Positions 48,417 through 60,761 of a DNA stretch of 64,000 nucleotides are shown here, piece after piece. The DNA comes from Ricinus communis (Eukaryota > Streptophyta > Magnoliopsida > Malpighiales > Euphorbiaceae). The stretch covers positions 15,982,285 to 16,046,284 of the forward strand of contig NC_063265.1 of the NCBI RefSeq assembly GCF_019578655.1, in the 5' to 3' direction. The notes under the pieces were generated by a model, which saw nothing but the letters and a program-made list of their open reading frames with translations, searched no databases and was not told the origin of the DNA. Position 1 is the first letter of the stretch. Each line of letters starts with the position of its first letter. The position numbers and the translations under genes are program-made.

Positions 48417-51400
48417 CTAAAGTCTTTCCTTGACCACTGTACTATTGAGGTTCTGAGTGTTCCAAACCAGCACTAATGTGTCCTTGTGCACTGGACTTCT
48501 GTTGCTCTCTTGGAAGTAAACATTTGAAGAGGATCTTTGGAACTTGCATCTCGCTATCTTCACAATACTTAGGAAGTATTTGTTGTCGTACTGAGACAAA
48601 TTTAAGAATCAGAATGCAGAGTTGAAACTGATACGAGAAGATTTAAAAAAGGAAAAGAAAAGAAAATGAGGAACCCAAATCACAAATTGAAACCAGAATC
48701 AATTATTAATTTAGTTATGGATGCAGTTAGCATGATCACCCTGTATCCAATATTTTCTGGTGTTCCTCTCCCTTAATTTATGCCTAGGACCTTTACATTC
48801 CAAATGTAACCTCCAAAGGCAAAAGATGGTCACGTCCTAACTGTCTTTCTCCTGTCCAGAGCCCCTCGCAAGGAGAGGAAGAGTGCAGTTTGGGATTGGC
48901 GCTCATTTTGAGCCATTCAGCAGGATCAGAACACCAGGCAGAATGCAAAATTCCGAATTTCATTTTTGTCTGGAATATCACTAGACTGCTTAAATACCCC
49001 TTAAATGATCATATTCTCATATTGGTCACAGAACCTGGAATTATCTTCCAAGAATTGCAATTTTTGAGCAAATAAAACAAGCAGCCAAGGAAATTAAAAA
49101 AGAACGGAAAAGAAATCCAAACTTCGTCTGTAGAAGGAAATAATTAAGCTAAAGTCCCTGCAGCAATGAGTCCAGGGCTTAGAGTTTGAACTTACATCTG
49201 GAATGTCAAAGTCGCCTTCACATGCATCGCATAGATCTAATGATATTTTCCGAAGCAATGGCATCTGTAGTCATCATAATGGTGCAAAAGTTGACCATTT
49301 TTGCTAGCTTAATTATTAAATGAAAGCTACAAAAGCAGTGATGTATTTCCGTTAGAATACCTTTGAAGCAGCATCAAGAATGAAGCTGCTCTGTATCCCC
49401 CGGCCCTGCACAGTGTCAGTAAGATTATCTAGACAATCAAATGAAATAGTTCTTGCCATATCTTTCCACATCCATTAAATTCAGGGAGAAAGCAATAGCA
49501 GTGAAAGCACAAATAATCATACATTGAACGACAGACTAGAATTTCCTAAAAGAAGTTATCATTGTAGAGAAGCCATCTTAGTTGGAAGTTGGAGCAGAAC
49601 TACAAGCCATATGATAATACAGTCTGTTGATAAACTTAAATTGGAGTTAAGTGGCAGAAGTAGGAAAGAGGAAAATGCATTAAAAGTTCACTCACATTAT
49701 GACGTAGCAAGATATCTTCAAGAGCTCTGCAGTTGAATAGAGAAGAAACCCCAGTTGTTGTTACTTCTCCACAGTCCTAGATGACAAAATGAACGGAAGA
49801 GACACATATTACCTCCATAAGCAAAAAAGCTTTGTTCAAATCATTATAAGTAAGTTGTTACATCAGGCACAACCACCAAAAAATGCTTGGGATAGGAAGG
49901 TAGATATTATGCCTGGCTAGACAAGCACACATCTATAAAATCATCAATATGTTCTCGTCACTGATACAGAGGAATGAATTGGATCAAAAGCCCACAACTA
50001 CTCATGCTTGGTTCTCTCAAGCCACCTATACAAAAAACAATCCTTTACTTCTACTCGTCTTACTTTCATTTTTTTTACATGTTCCTTTTAAGAGTGTTCT
50101 TTTCCATCTCTATCAAAAAGAGAAGTGCTTCAGAGGTTGTAACCACACCCCAAAATTTACTTCACACTTAATAACAATCAAGTAGAAAGGTCTCTGGTTC
50201 TGGGCAATCTGTAGAAGCTAAATTTAGATCATTGGCAAAAGGAAGAATGCCTGAGCATTTACCCAACTGCAACTTGAACATTTACCCAACTGCAACTTGA
50301 ACTCCTTTCAATCAAATAACATATAACAAATTTAAGGAGTTATCTTATAAGTCCTAGATGCTTCCACAACTGAAATACTAGGAGAAGCATGACCTTGCAA
50401 AGCAAAATATTATAAAAGTAAAAAAGCTGAAATAAAACTTCTCCCAGATTCCATGACATTGAAATTAAGTAGGTGCATTATTGCAGCTTACGCTTTCAGT
50501 TCTTATCAGAGTGAAGAAAAAATTTGAAAAGAGAAAGGGAAGCAAATCAGAACCCAAGAGCAACTGACAAAAACAAACCTCGAGATGAATAGAAATCAAG
50601 CCTGGCCATCCATGTGAAATGATGTGCAAAGAATCTACAGGGACAACAGAGAATGCAACAAACATGTTAATAGTGTTTGGTCCATTAAAAAATGTATAAT
50701 ATCCCTTATAGAAGGAAAACAATGCAGCTCCACATAATCCAACAGCAGAAGGGATCCTTTGTGAAAGGTTCCAAAAGCTATTTCATATTCTTTCAACTAC
50801 AATTATATTTCGAATCATGACCAAAAATAAAGAAAAGCAGTCATTAGATAATACATGTAATGATAGTGCAACTAACCTGAAGTGAGATGCCTGCATCCAA
50901 CTAATGAAAATTCCACCAAATTTACAAAGTTCTGAGTAAGAACAACCAAATCATTATTGGTCATCCAAGGAGTTACCCTCTCAAGCTTTAATTTTCTTAG
51001 GTTTGGTATAGAGTTTTTGAAGCTTGATATAGATATATCACCAAGACAGTAGCACAGAGACAGCAATTCCAAGTGCTTCAAGGAGGTCATAAAGTTTATC
51101 ACGATAGCATCAGAGATGACCTGTAAATGACCAAAATCAGTAAAATATAGGGCTTTGTTAGTGAGTGTTAAGTAGTGTGAGAATAACAAATACAAATGAG
51201 AACAGATTAACCCAGGATGGACCGACCAACTAATATATATATATAGAGGGTGCATCCTCATGCTCAAGAGTATCTGTAGGAGATGGGTCTGCATCTTATG
51301 TCATCTGTCCTTAAATTGATATTTCTCAAAAGCTTCAAACTTTTTCTAGTATCCTTCATTCCACAGTAATGAAATGTATATGAAAGAAGCTAGATGAGCA

Positions 51401-54400
51401 AGAATGACCAACTAGACAAGGCATCTGAACTCTTCATGATGGCACAATCATATCTCAAAATGGCTTCCAGAAAAGATTGTACCACTCTAAAAATCATCTG
51501 TGTTACAATAGAGGGAAAAGTTCTCATTTTGGTCAGCCTTAACAAGGCTACGATTTAACTTGCCACACCGATTCAATAATTTGAGAAAAATCTCTAGACC
51601 ACATTTTCATATCTTGACCATAAAGTTCAAGCATCCATAGGAAAACAGGGAAATGATAGGTCTCACCCAGAAGTATGTCATTGAGAAAATGAGCATCTTT
51701 TCCTAGGGACCTTTGACAAGTTGTACCTGAAAATAAAGAGTTATTGACTCCAGCATGGGACATTTAGTAGGAAGTAGGCTACAGGCATCTTCACCCAATG
51801 ATCCACCCAAACCAACACTTATTGCCCTTAATGTTGTAATTGCAGGTCTCAGAGCTTCTACAGACAGCGAACAAAATCCCCAACCAAGTGAGATCTCTTC
51901 CAAAATGCATTTCTCGCCTAGTTCAGCATATAATTCTCTACATGGATTTGACGAAGAAAGTTCTGCCCTGCTGGCATTACTTCCTTGCTGAATCAAATTT
52001 TTACAGCCCCTTGTATTCAAACACTTCAAAAAAGGATTTCCTTTGATAATGTGAGCTAAAGCATCTCCAGAAATCTGCAAGTATACAAGCACAATAATAT
52101 TTCTCATAAACATATTGTCATTATTTTATTTCTATACAATAGCATATACTGCAGTTGTGATGACAAGAAGTACAAGGACACATAAATTTATCTTCAGCTG
52201 GTCAGCTATATCAAATGCTCACTTAGATGGCCTACTCAGGTTTGATTTCATAATCAGAATCGTCCACAGTTGCATTTTTACCCTAGGAATCTCCTAGCAA
52301 TCCACAGAATCAATCTGACCAGAAATGCTTACAAACTTGCATATCTGATTCACACCAGCTTATGCATATATAGCCATTGAGCAAGCAACTTAATAAAATT
52401 ATTGTCTGTGATAACTTCATAAGATGCCAGATTTCACTAATTTGAAGACTAACCATAGTATTAGACACATCAAGTATCTCCAATGAAGAACCTGAGAAAC
52501 TATAAAGAACATCATCGATAAGGCAGGTATCCCTCAAGCAAAGACTTGTTAGTGTTCGCATTTCTGAGATAAGCTCAAGTAGAGATCTTGTATCAACACC
52601 TGCAATTAATTTAATGACGACTTAAATGGCAATGAGAAATTTTCAGGTGTCATGGCTTCAAAATAAAGTAAGAAGGACTACAATTACTGACAAGCATTAT
52701 CAGACAGAAATCACATCATAGGGTTCCTTTAATGGTTCTATGCAAGCTCTTATCCAACAGTAAAGGTCAAATCTCCATTATTCCACAGATGGTAACAGTG
52801 ATCGATAAAAGAAAAGCATTCCCATTCCTGTCCAATTAGAGAATGAAAGACAGGAGAAACTCTTCACCTATGCATCCACCCATATGAAGTTTTTGAAGTT
52901 TAGACGCCAGTGTATCTGAACATCTTTTCTCAAGGCGGACAACAGAAGAACCAAAATTAGGAATTGTGGAGCAAAGAGCTTGAATGGAATTTATCCCAAA
53001 AGAAGTATCACAAACTAAAATGGAATGTAGTTTAGCACATCGGCTTATGAGATTTGATATTCCAGTATCTGTTACTGAAATACAACCTTTAAGATTTAGG
53101 TACTGTAAGGAAACGCACAGCTCAGTGATATACTGGAGATCCAAATCTGCAATAAACATAGAAATGAAAGTTTCTAAGCATACCAATGAAGGGGGAGAAC
53201 AAAAAGCTATGAGAAAAAAATAAAAATAATACTGCATAGTTATTCATGTGGACTAAACAAGTATTTGAACGCTTGGCTAAATTTTTTCAACAGACCCATA
53301 GAAACTGGTAGGAACAAAATGGTGATTTTTCTAGTCATGAATACCTAAGATCAATGGATTTCCATACTGGAGGTCTTATAACATCAGAAGAGACAAGCTA
53401 ATCATGATTCTTGGTTGCTAAAGTATCCTTATGCCACCATGCACAAATGATTCTTTTATCAGTGACTTCCAATTCCAGCAATCGTGAGCTATTATAGTAG
53501 ACCCACAACCACATAAAGGCTATGCCAATATTTGAAGTAGAGTTAGTCTTTTTATTTTCAATTAAAGATGTGCTAAAAAAAAAAGCTATTCAGTATCTCA
53601 CCAGAAATATCACTTCGACCCTCCAATACAAGTCTAGAGATTTTTGAAAGGGATGGCCCTGAATGATAAGATATTCTGCTTGGGATACTATTGCCGACAT
53701 TCAAGGACTTGTTTGATACCCGTGGCACTGTAGCAGGACTAGAAGATATTACTGATAACTGAGTTGGGATAAGTGGAGTAATGTCAACAGTTAAGTCAAC
53801 CTCACTTATGAGCGGGCAATTTTGCATCAATTTATGCAAAGTGATTGTCTTAAAGTTCAAAAGATACGCTGCTCTCAGTTTTCTTAAAGATGGAAATGAC
53901 TTGGAGAAGAACTCAATGGTGGATTCAAGATGTAGCCTTGGACACTTTGAAATATCCACCTTCTCAACTGCTTCAAAAGAAAGAGTTGGTGGCAACTTAT
54001 GCCAGAATCTACTTCCACTTTGATCTCTGCTCAGATGGTCAAGGTTGATCAAAGACTGTCTAATGCTTTTCCTCAGGGTGAGGTCCAGACAATATGAAGA
54101 AGGAAGCAAAGAGAGGAGAACAATCACCGATGTTACTTGTGGACAACCTGAAAGGTCCACTTTCTGCAAAATGGGTAAATGTTCCATAGTCATCAACCCT
54201 CTCAGGAGCCATGAAAATAAAGTTTTTTGGCGAAATTAAGGCAAGTGACCATAAAAGGAAGAAAGTTTCACAGTAAGCAACTCTTTTTTTTAGTGTTTAT
54301 TACTCAGCAGTATTAGCAAAAGGACAATGCTTATTTGTAAGCTTGAAACCTCCATTTTCACTATGAGATACTAGCCTATCCAGAAAATTTGCAATGCCAT

Positions 54401-57400
54401 CTAAGATTTCTCCAATATAAATACAGCAAAGTTGAAAAAAAGAACTATAATTATAGAAAGAAAGAGCAATATTGTTCAAGAATCAGTTAGTTACTCCATA
54501 AATTTAAGGTTTTGAAGTTGTATGACAGAAAGCACTGAATGAGAAATTGCAGTTTTGTCCCTTCAGCTTGTACTAACTAAGCTTCATTTAATGAATCCTC
54601 AATAATTAAAGCCGAAATCATCAAATGAAGTCCAGGGGAATTTGGAGATGGACAAAGGAATACCTTGGAATATTCATTCAATCGAATTCTGATACTGTCC
54701 AAGTTACCATCTCTAAAGATGCCAATTGAATCTGCAGGTGGATTCTTCATCAGTCTAAATATTGCCTCAATGCTTTCCTCAGCAAGCTCTGAAAAGTAGC
54801 AAGACCTTCGTTGTCCTAAATTATAACCCAATTCGATAAAAACCATTGTTTCAATTATTGAAAAAATCTAAGAGATGCAAAAGACTTTATAATGCAAAGC
54901 AATTATTCATACCTGCAGCAAACCACAACGGCAGAACACTAATCCGAATCTGTTAACACAAATAAAAAATGATTGAAGAAAATCAAATCATAGACAATTG
55001 AAACTTAGGCAATGAGATTTGTATGAAAACACTAAAGGGGGTAAAACTTTTGTTGCTCAAGCTGTCCCATCTTGTGGCCCATATATATAAAAGAGAGAGA
55101 CATAGACGTTGAACATGAGAGACAAGGAGCAACTAGAGGTTCATAAACTTTGTAATAATTTATATAACTACAGGTTCTTGTTTGATATAGTATTGGAGCT
55201 ATCTTTATGGGTTATTAGGAAAAAATAGAGAGTTAATGCATCAGCCATTAACTTTTCAATTGTATATCTGTAACCATCACTTTTCCAGTTTCATGCCTCT
55301 AATTAAATATTTTTTCCTCATATTTTCCCAATTTTTTATATGTATTGACATTTTTCACATCAGGTCATCTGGTAATCTTTTAACAACCTAATAGTTGACC
55401 TTTATGGCTCCACAGATATCTCATGACTATTTAATATGAAATATAAAGGAATAGAATATATTAGCATAGTGAATGTGCAGCAACCACTCAATCATACAGC
55501 ATATGCTCAGACATTGCTTTTGGCCATCGTAGATTCCTGTTTATCTGTTAATTACTTCAGTTACTCTTTCTATATCTTCAAAGAAAGGGAGGAGAAAAGC
55601 ATACTAGTGAATATTAGATTTTGTAGCCAATTACTATGAACATAATGTTGCTGCCACCTAATAGGATTATAACATTCCTGTAGAGGTTTTTAAGGATATC
55701 ATCTCTCAATTCATTGCTTGCGTTATGCCATGAAGCAGTCTAAGATTGATTTTAAACTGATTCCATTTTAACGGATTTGAAGGTACATTGGCTCACTGAC
55801 ATTTTCTTTTGAATTGACATAGAAATGTAGTGACAAACTACACCATGTCAAATTTATCATACAATAGAAAAACAACTTTCTACTATTCAAGCTTATATGG
55901 TATTTGGTCTTTGCTGAATGTGCTGGGAAAGTAGAAACAAAATATTAAAGTATTTTTTCGTTATAATAAGAATTTCATACATGCCACCCAGAGCGTAAGC
56001 ATTGCCTCCAATAGTCTCCAATTTCAGGTCCATAAAATAAACATTAAAATGCTGAACTGTACCTGTTTTAGAATGCCAGTGTTGTCATCTTCAGCCTTCT
56101 TCAAGGCTTCCAGCTGTTCTCTGTTAGCATTGAGCCAAACTAAAAGTGCATCAGAAAGATGCCTCTCACTGTGAAACATAAGTGAAGATCACAATCCAGA
56201 CAGATATTAAGTGAGAACGGAACTGGCAACACAAGATAATCTACTTACCTATATACTGTCAAATGCGGATGCTTGATGCAATGAAATAACAAATTATAAG
56301 GAACATCTCCAAAAAATTTACTATACATGGCCCACATCTGCAAGTAAGCATCTCTTTATCAGTTTATAGGAAAGAGGTTGAGACTTGAGACATCTCATTG
56401 CAACAAAGCAGTGTCAAGTATAAAAGAGACCAAATATACAGCCACTTGAATATAGCTCGTAGACTAAGTAATTTATGTAGCTATAGCAGTAAGCTTAAAA
56501 TAGTATCCAAATCACAATTAACAATTTATACAATTTCTTTTGCTATTGAATTTAACTACTAGCAATACAAATATAATCTGTATATTTAACATGCTGAAGA
56601 CATGGCTTAAGTTTGAGCATTAAAGAAACCATGCATTTCTCCTTTCATATGTACACTTGTACGTGTGTGTGATTTTATTTGAAATCCTTTTAAGTCCTAA
56701 GCTCAAAAAAAGTGAAATAATATGGTGCAAAACATCATTAATTGTGGAAACAAGCGAATTTACTTTGGGACTGCTCAGAAGTAAAATGAAAGTTAAGCAC
56801 ATACAAAATTCCTTGCTAGATAGCTCGCACACAATTCTGGAACAAAATCATTTGCTGCAATGTGTTATAAATGCATCAATTAGAGTGGATGTCATTATGA
56901 TATCACCAAACATTAAAAGCGTAAGTAGCATGAGTTTGCATCTCTGATCAATTACGAGCCTTTAAGTATTATAAGCACCCTCACCATGCTCTAGACCGAA
57001 ATTCCAAATGTGAATCAAATCTTCCAATTGGACTTTAAGCAACCCAGACCTTTTAGATGAAGTCACCTCAGAAAACCAAGTTTTACACTTCAATAGAAGT
57101 AATTCAGCCCCAAAATAAAGTGCAGCCTGGACAAGAAATTTATAAGCATAAGAATCATGAATAACATATCCAAGTTGTTTGAGCAACTAATGCACAAATC
57201 TCGATATAGAAATACAAGTTAGTTACCAAAACAATAGAGAATATGCGAGCGACATAACTTCTATTTAAAAAGGGGTGAAAATAACATTGGTGTAGTTTAT
57301 GCAATGGCAAACAATGCCCAAGACATCATCTTGTACTCAATTAATCCTTGATTCCAAATTAATTGCGGATAGATACAGATATATGAATTATTTTCCACCG

Positions 57401-58998
57401 TTCCTTCTGATTCAAGACTTCCTCTTCAGAAAGATCTAGGACTGCTAAATACCTTTTTACTACTTCCTCCCACGCCATCCTTGGTCTACCTCTCACTCTA
57501 TTGTCTCATACAAGTTCAACATATCATCTCTTATACTAATATATTTTACTGTCTACTAGGAACATGCAAAATGCCGACTCAGTATCCTCTTTTTCAACAT
57601 TTCCCTCATAGGTACCACTTCCAACTTTCTTGTATTTATTATTTTAAGACACTTGAGAATTCTACATCAACACAATTAAGCCTTAACTGCATACTATTTT
57701 GAACCAATAACATGAATCATTTTCCTTCATTCCACTACTCTTTGTTCCTTATATTTGACACTGAAGCAAATACAGGTAAGAGATTAAACAAGAAACGAAA
57801 ATCTTATTAGGCAGATCAGGAGATGACAGCATCAATCTTACACAGTTGCTTTAAACTCCAAGCAAAAAAGAAAAGAAAAAAAAAAAAGAGGCAGCAAATT
57901 CTGCAATATGATATTTAAGTTTTAATGTTATCTTTGAGTTTTGGTAACAGTGTTGCATCCTCAAGAGTTCTATTGTGATTTCCATAGCAAAATAGAACAT
58001 AAAGTTAAAGCATAGTTTTTAAATGCATGCTAGTACTAGTACATTGCAGGAAATAGCATCGTCTATGAAAGCATTTACCTCAAAAAGAGAGAGGAAACTT
58101 TTAGAAGTGACATCCACTTGGCAGCCATAAACAAACTTCAAAACGTTAACGAAAACTTCCATGTTCCACTGGATTGAAACACAGTTCAGATTTGATTCAC
58201 TGCACGAGTTGCAAAGGTCAGCCATAATGCAACAGTACAACACAAACATTAAAGACACGCCATTCAGTTAGAAACTAGTAATGCACTTACTGTTAGGCAA
58301 TAAATAAAAGTGAACTAGACAAATGTTTACTTTAGCGACATTAAAGCGAACAAAGACATAAGAAATATGAGCGTAATCAAATCTCTTGAATTCTAAAGAT
58401 TTTCATTAGTTTTATATAGTTACACCCTAAATGAATGAATCCTAAACTATGACTGATTCAATGAGTTAAATGGTCGGATTTCTCATTCGGTCTGAAATTT
58501 TCTCCACAAACAAACAGTCATTACCTACCCAAAAAATGAAGAGTTTAAATTTCTAGTACTTATATGACTAAAATCTCAACAAAAAGAACTAAAACAATAA
58601 GTAATAATTAACCAAATCTTTGGTTCAACGAGATTATACAATAATTATTAGTGCAGTTGCATTAATACCTATATTAATTAGTGCAGTTGCGCTAAAGAAT
58701 GGCCTGATGAAAATACGAAGATTGCTCACGAAGATTGCTGCCAAAAGCCAACATCATCACCAAAAAACAAGCATTAACAATCCATAGAATTCAGGATAAT
58801 AGAATAACAAGGAGACGAAAATGAAGTGATTTTTTGCCTGTTTTTATGAGCTTGAATTTTGACTGTTTGGCAGCAGAGGATATTGGACACATCCCAGCTA
58901 TATATATCCCTAGTCGAGATGGAGATTTCTTTGTGTTCGATTGCATTGGAATTTGAGCATAAGAGAGTAATGAATTCATCTTCGGAGCTTGGTTCCAT
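48417..58998 (-). CDS. FBL11: BTB and leucine-rich-repeat protein, FBL11-like (exon 2 disrupted)
   Basis: Probably a substrate adaptor of a Cullin3-type ubiquitin ligase, with an N-terminal BTB/BACK region and C-terminal leucine-rich repeats. Exons: 58838-58998, 58669-58737 (doubtful), 58079-58199, 56985-57126, 56805-56854, 56249-56337, 56063-56168, 54913-54949, 54664-54815, 53602-54163, 52868-53146, 52454-52599, 51727-52074, 50877-51120, 50579-50634, 49696-49776, 49361-49405, 49196-49264, 48417-48590. From exon 3 onward 2701 nt join in frame to a TAG stop. Repeats such as LQYLNLKGCISVTDTGI and LSLDLCDACEG-like segments are clear. The start MEPSSEDEFITLL matches the family. Exon 2 carries SSYFH of the BTB fold but has in-frame TAG (58692-58694) and TAA (58674-58676), although its splice phases fit both neighbours. 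Intron 1 would use a GC donor. The body of the gene looks intact, so an alternative first exon is possible. Confidence 0.85.
50256..50301. repeat. 23-bp tandem repeat in an FBL11-like intron
   Basis: CATTTACCCAACTGCAACTT is present twice in direct succession with a 23-bp period. Confidence 0.85.
58646..58695. repeat. 30-bp tandem repeat over the end of FBL11-like exon 2
   Basis: ATTAGTGCAGTTGC occurs at about 58647 and 58677, in two units about 30 bp apart. The units straddle the proposed exon 2 donor, so the duplication may be linked to the loss of the normal coding sequence there. Confidence 0.7.
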
Positions 58999-59186
58999 GA
59001 ACTAAGAGTTTGCCGTTGGATTGGAACATCAATTTTGTCGACAAGGACTAGAGGCTCAGTGAAAGACGCAGAAATGAAAGGCACAAGAGTCGAAACGCAG
59101 CGTTTCTTGGATGCTGATAACCCGTTACCTTTCAGCCTTTCCCATTTGAACTGTTTCTGTGTATTTAGTTGAATATTACTTTTATT

Positions 59187-59194
59187 TATTTATA
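59187..59194 (-). promoter_or_regulatory. Possible TATA box of the FBL11-like gene
   Basis: TATAAATA on the minus strand lies about 190 bp upstream of the proposed ATG at 58998. It is supported by motif and spacing only. Confidence 0.35.
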
Positions 59195-59869
59195 AGAGAT
59201 GTAAATGTACAGATCTTCTTACACTCTTACGGGAAAAATTAAATTAAGGTAACAAAATTCACTTAGTCGAGAGGAATTTGAACTCAACCTCTGGCTGTTA
59301 AAAATAAACGGTCTTAATATTTAAGCTAGACCGTAAATATTTTAATTTAATTGAATCTTTTTAATACATAATTTTTTTTTTTTTTCTAATTTAGTATCAT
59401 GAGAAAAAAATTCATCAAGAGATTGCAGAGTTGGTATTGAGATATTAATATTTTATTTTTATTCATCACTTTAGATGCTATATCTCACACACTTTGGGTC
59501 CTTAAGGATTTAATCCTAATAAAACTATTAAACAAATCCAATTTCCTCTATTTTGCCTCGGATTCTTACCTTCTAGATATCATATTTCTTAATTCTCTTT
59601 TGGTAGCTACAGATCAGAAGATTATTGACTCCATATCAAATCAAAACCTAATACTTTTTTTCTTTTTATAATACTTTCGCATCAACAAATAGAGCAAGTA
59701 TCATTATGCAAATCTCATAATGCAGAGTAGCCTAGTGATGCATTAGCAGTCCATTGATCTCTTGGCTATCTTTTGCTGCAGGGTAGCATTAGTGATGAGT
59801 TGGTAGTTGTTATGAAAGTACATTGATGAGATCTCATACCTAAGGTAGTAGTACGTATGTAAAAGAAAT

Positions 59870-60260
59870 AAGGTTCAATTTGCCCCAATCCTTTTTCACC
59901 TTTTAGTACAATTTAACTTAAATTTTTATCTTTTTTACTCAATTTAATCCTTTTTTCGAAAATGAGTTTCAATACAATAAAAAATAATAAATATTAATGT
60001 TAAATTAAATTAACTTTTTCTTTAATTTAAAACCATTATATATTGAAATATAATTAAATGTTTAAAGTTGTGTTTAGATTATAAAATAAGTTTAAGAATT
60101 ATTAAATTATTTTTATATTTGTTAAGAGGATAACTCTCACTCTGTCAACTAAGGGAAAAATTGAGCTAAAAAAATAAAATTCTAGACTGATTTGAACAAA
60201 AAGGTCAAAAAAGGTGAATTGATCTTTTTCAAAAAATTAGAGGGGCTATTGAACTTTGTT
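59870..60260. mobile_element. MITE with inverted termini
   Basis: The left end is AGGTTCAATTTGCCCC, followed by CCTTTTTCACC and ACTCAATTTAATCC. The right end read on the other strand is AAAGTTCAATAGCCCCTC, then ATCAATTCACC and AGCTCAATTTTTCCC, so the terminal 100 bp or so form imperfect inverted repeats. This arrangement is common among plant MITEs. I did not find a convincing target duplication, and the interior is non-coding. Confidence 0.55.
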
Positions 60261-60761
60261 CCTATACAAAATGCCCCTCGTTCTACTGAGCATCGCAAAA
60301 TGAGCTGTATGCTATCGTTATTTGATAATTCAGGTATTTAAACGTCCAGAGGCAGAATTTGCAGATGTCCAAGCCGCTTGCCAAATGGAAAGTGTCCAAT
60401 CTTTTATTACATAAAGAGCAATGGTGAAGCTCCTTGATTTGGGACAACACCTAGGAGAAAAGAATGCTGTCTATGCTGCCATGCCCAAAAACTGGAACTA
60501 ACAAAATTCAAGGACAAGACATGTACAAGTGGGGAAGTTGCTAAATCAAAGATTCGATGATGTTACAAAATCTGGTCTTAAGGAGTCATGTATTTTAACA
60601 AACAGACCATCATGTCCTCCCTTAAGCCAGGTCTCAACTACTCAGCCGCCAATGCGACTTCCGTGCTAGCTACCAGTAACAGCTTTACCACAATTACTCC
60701 CAATCAAATTTACATCATAAGCTCATTATAATTACAACATGGAAGGAGAGAGACGTCATGT

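Larger units (their letters stand above)
58999..60761. other. Intergenic: FBL11-like promoter side and kinase 3' side
   Basis: It contains the FBL11-like promoter, AT-rich spacer, a MITE at 59870-60260, and kinase 3' untranslated sequence in roughly the last 400 bp. I see no gene. Confidence 0.5.

Noticed and set aside
58791..59084. 97-codon frame starting MPFISASF upstream of the FBL11-like start
   Set aside because: It overlaps exon 1 in another frame; the frame with MEPSSEDEFITLL matches the family and splices on.
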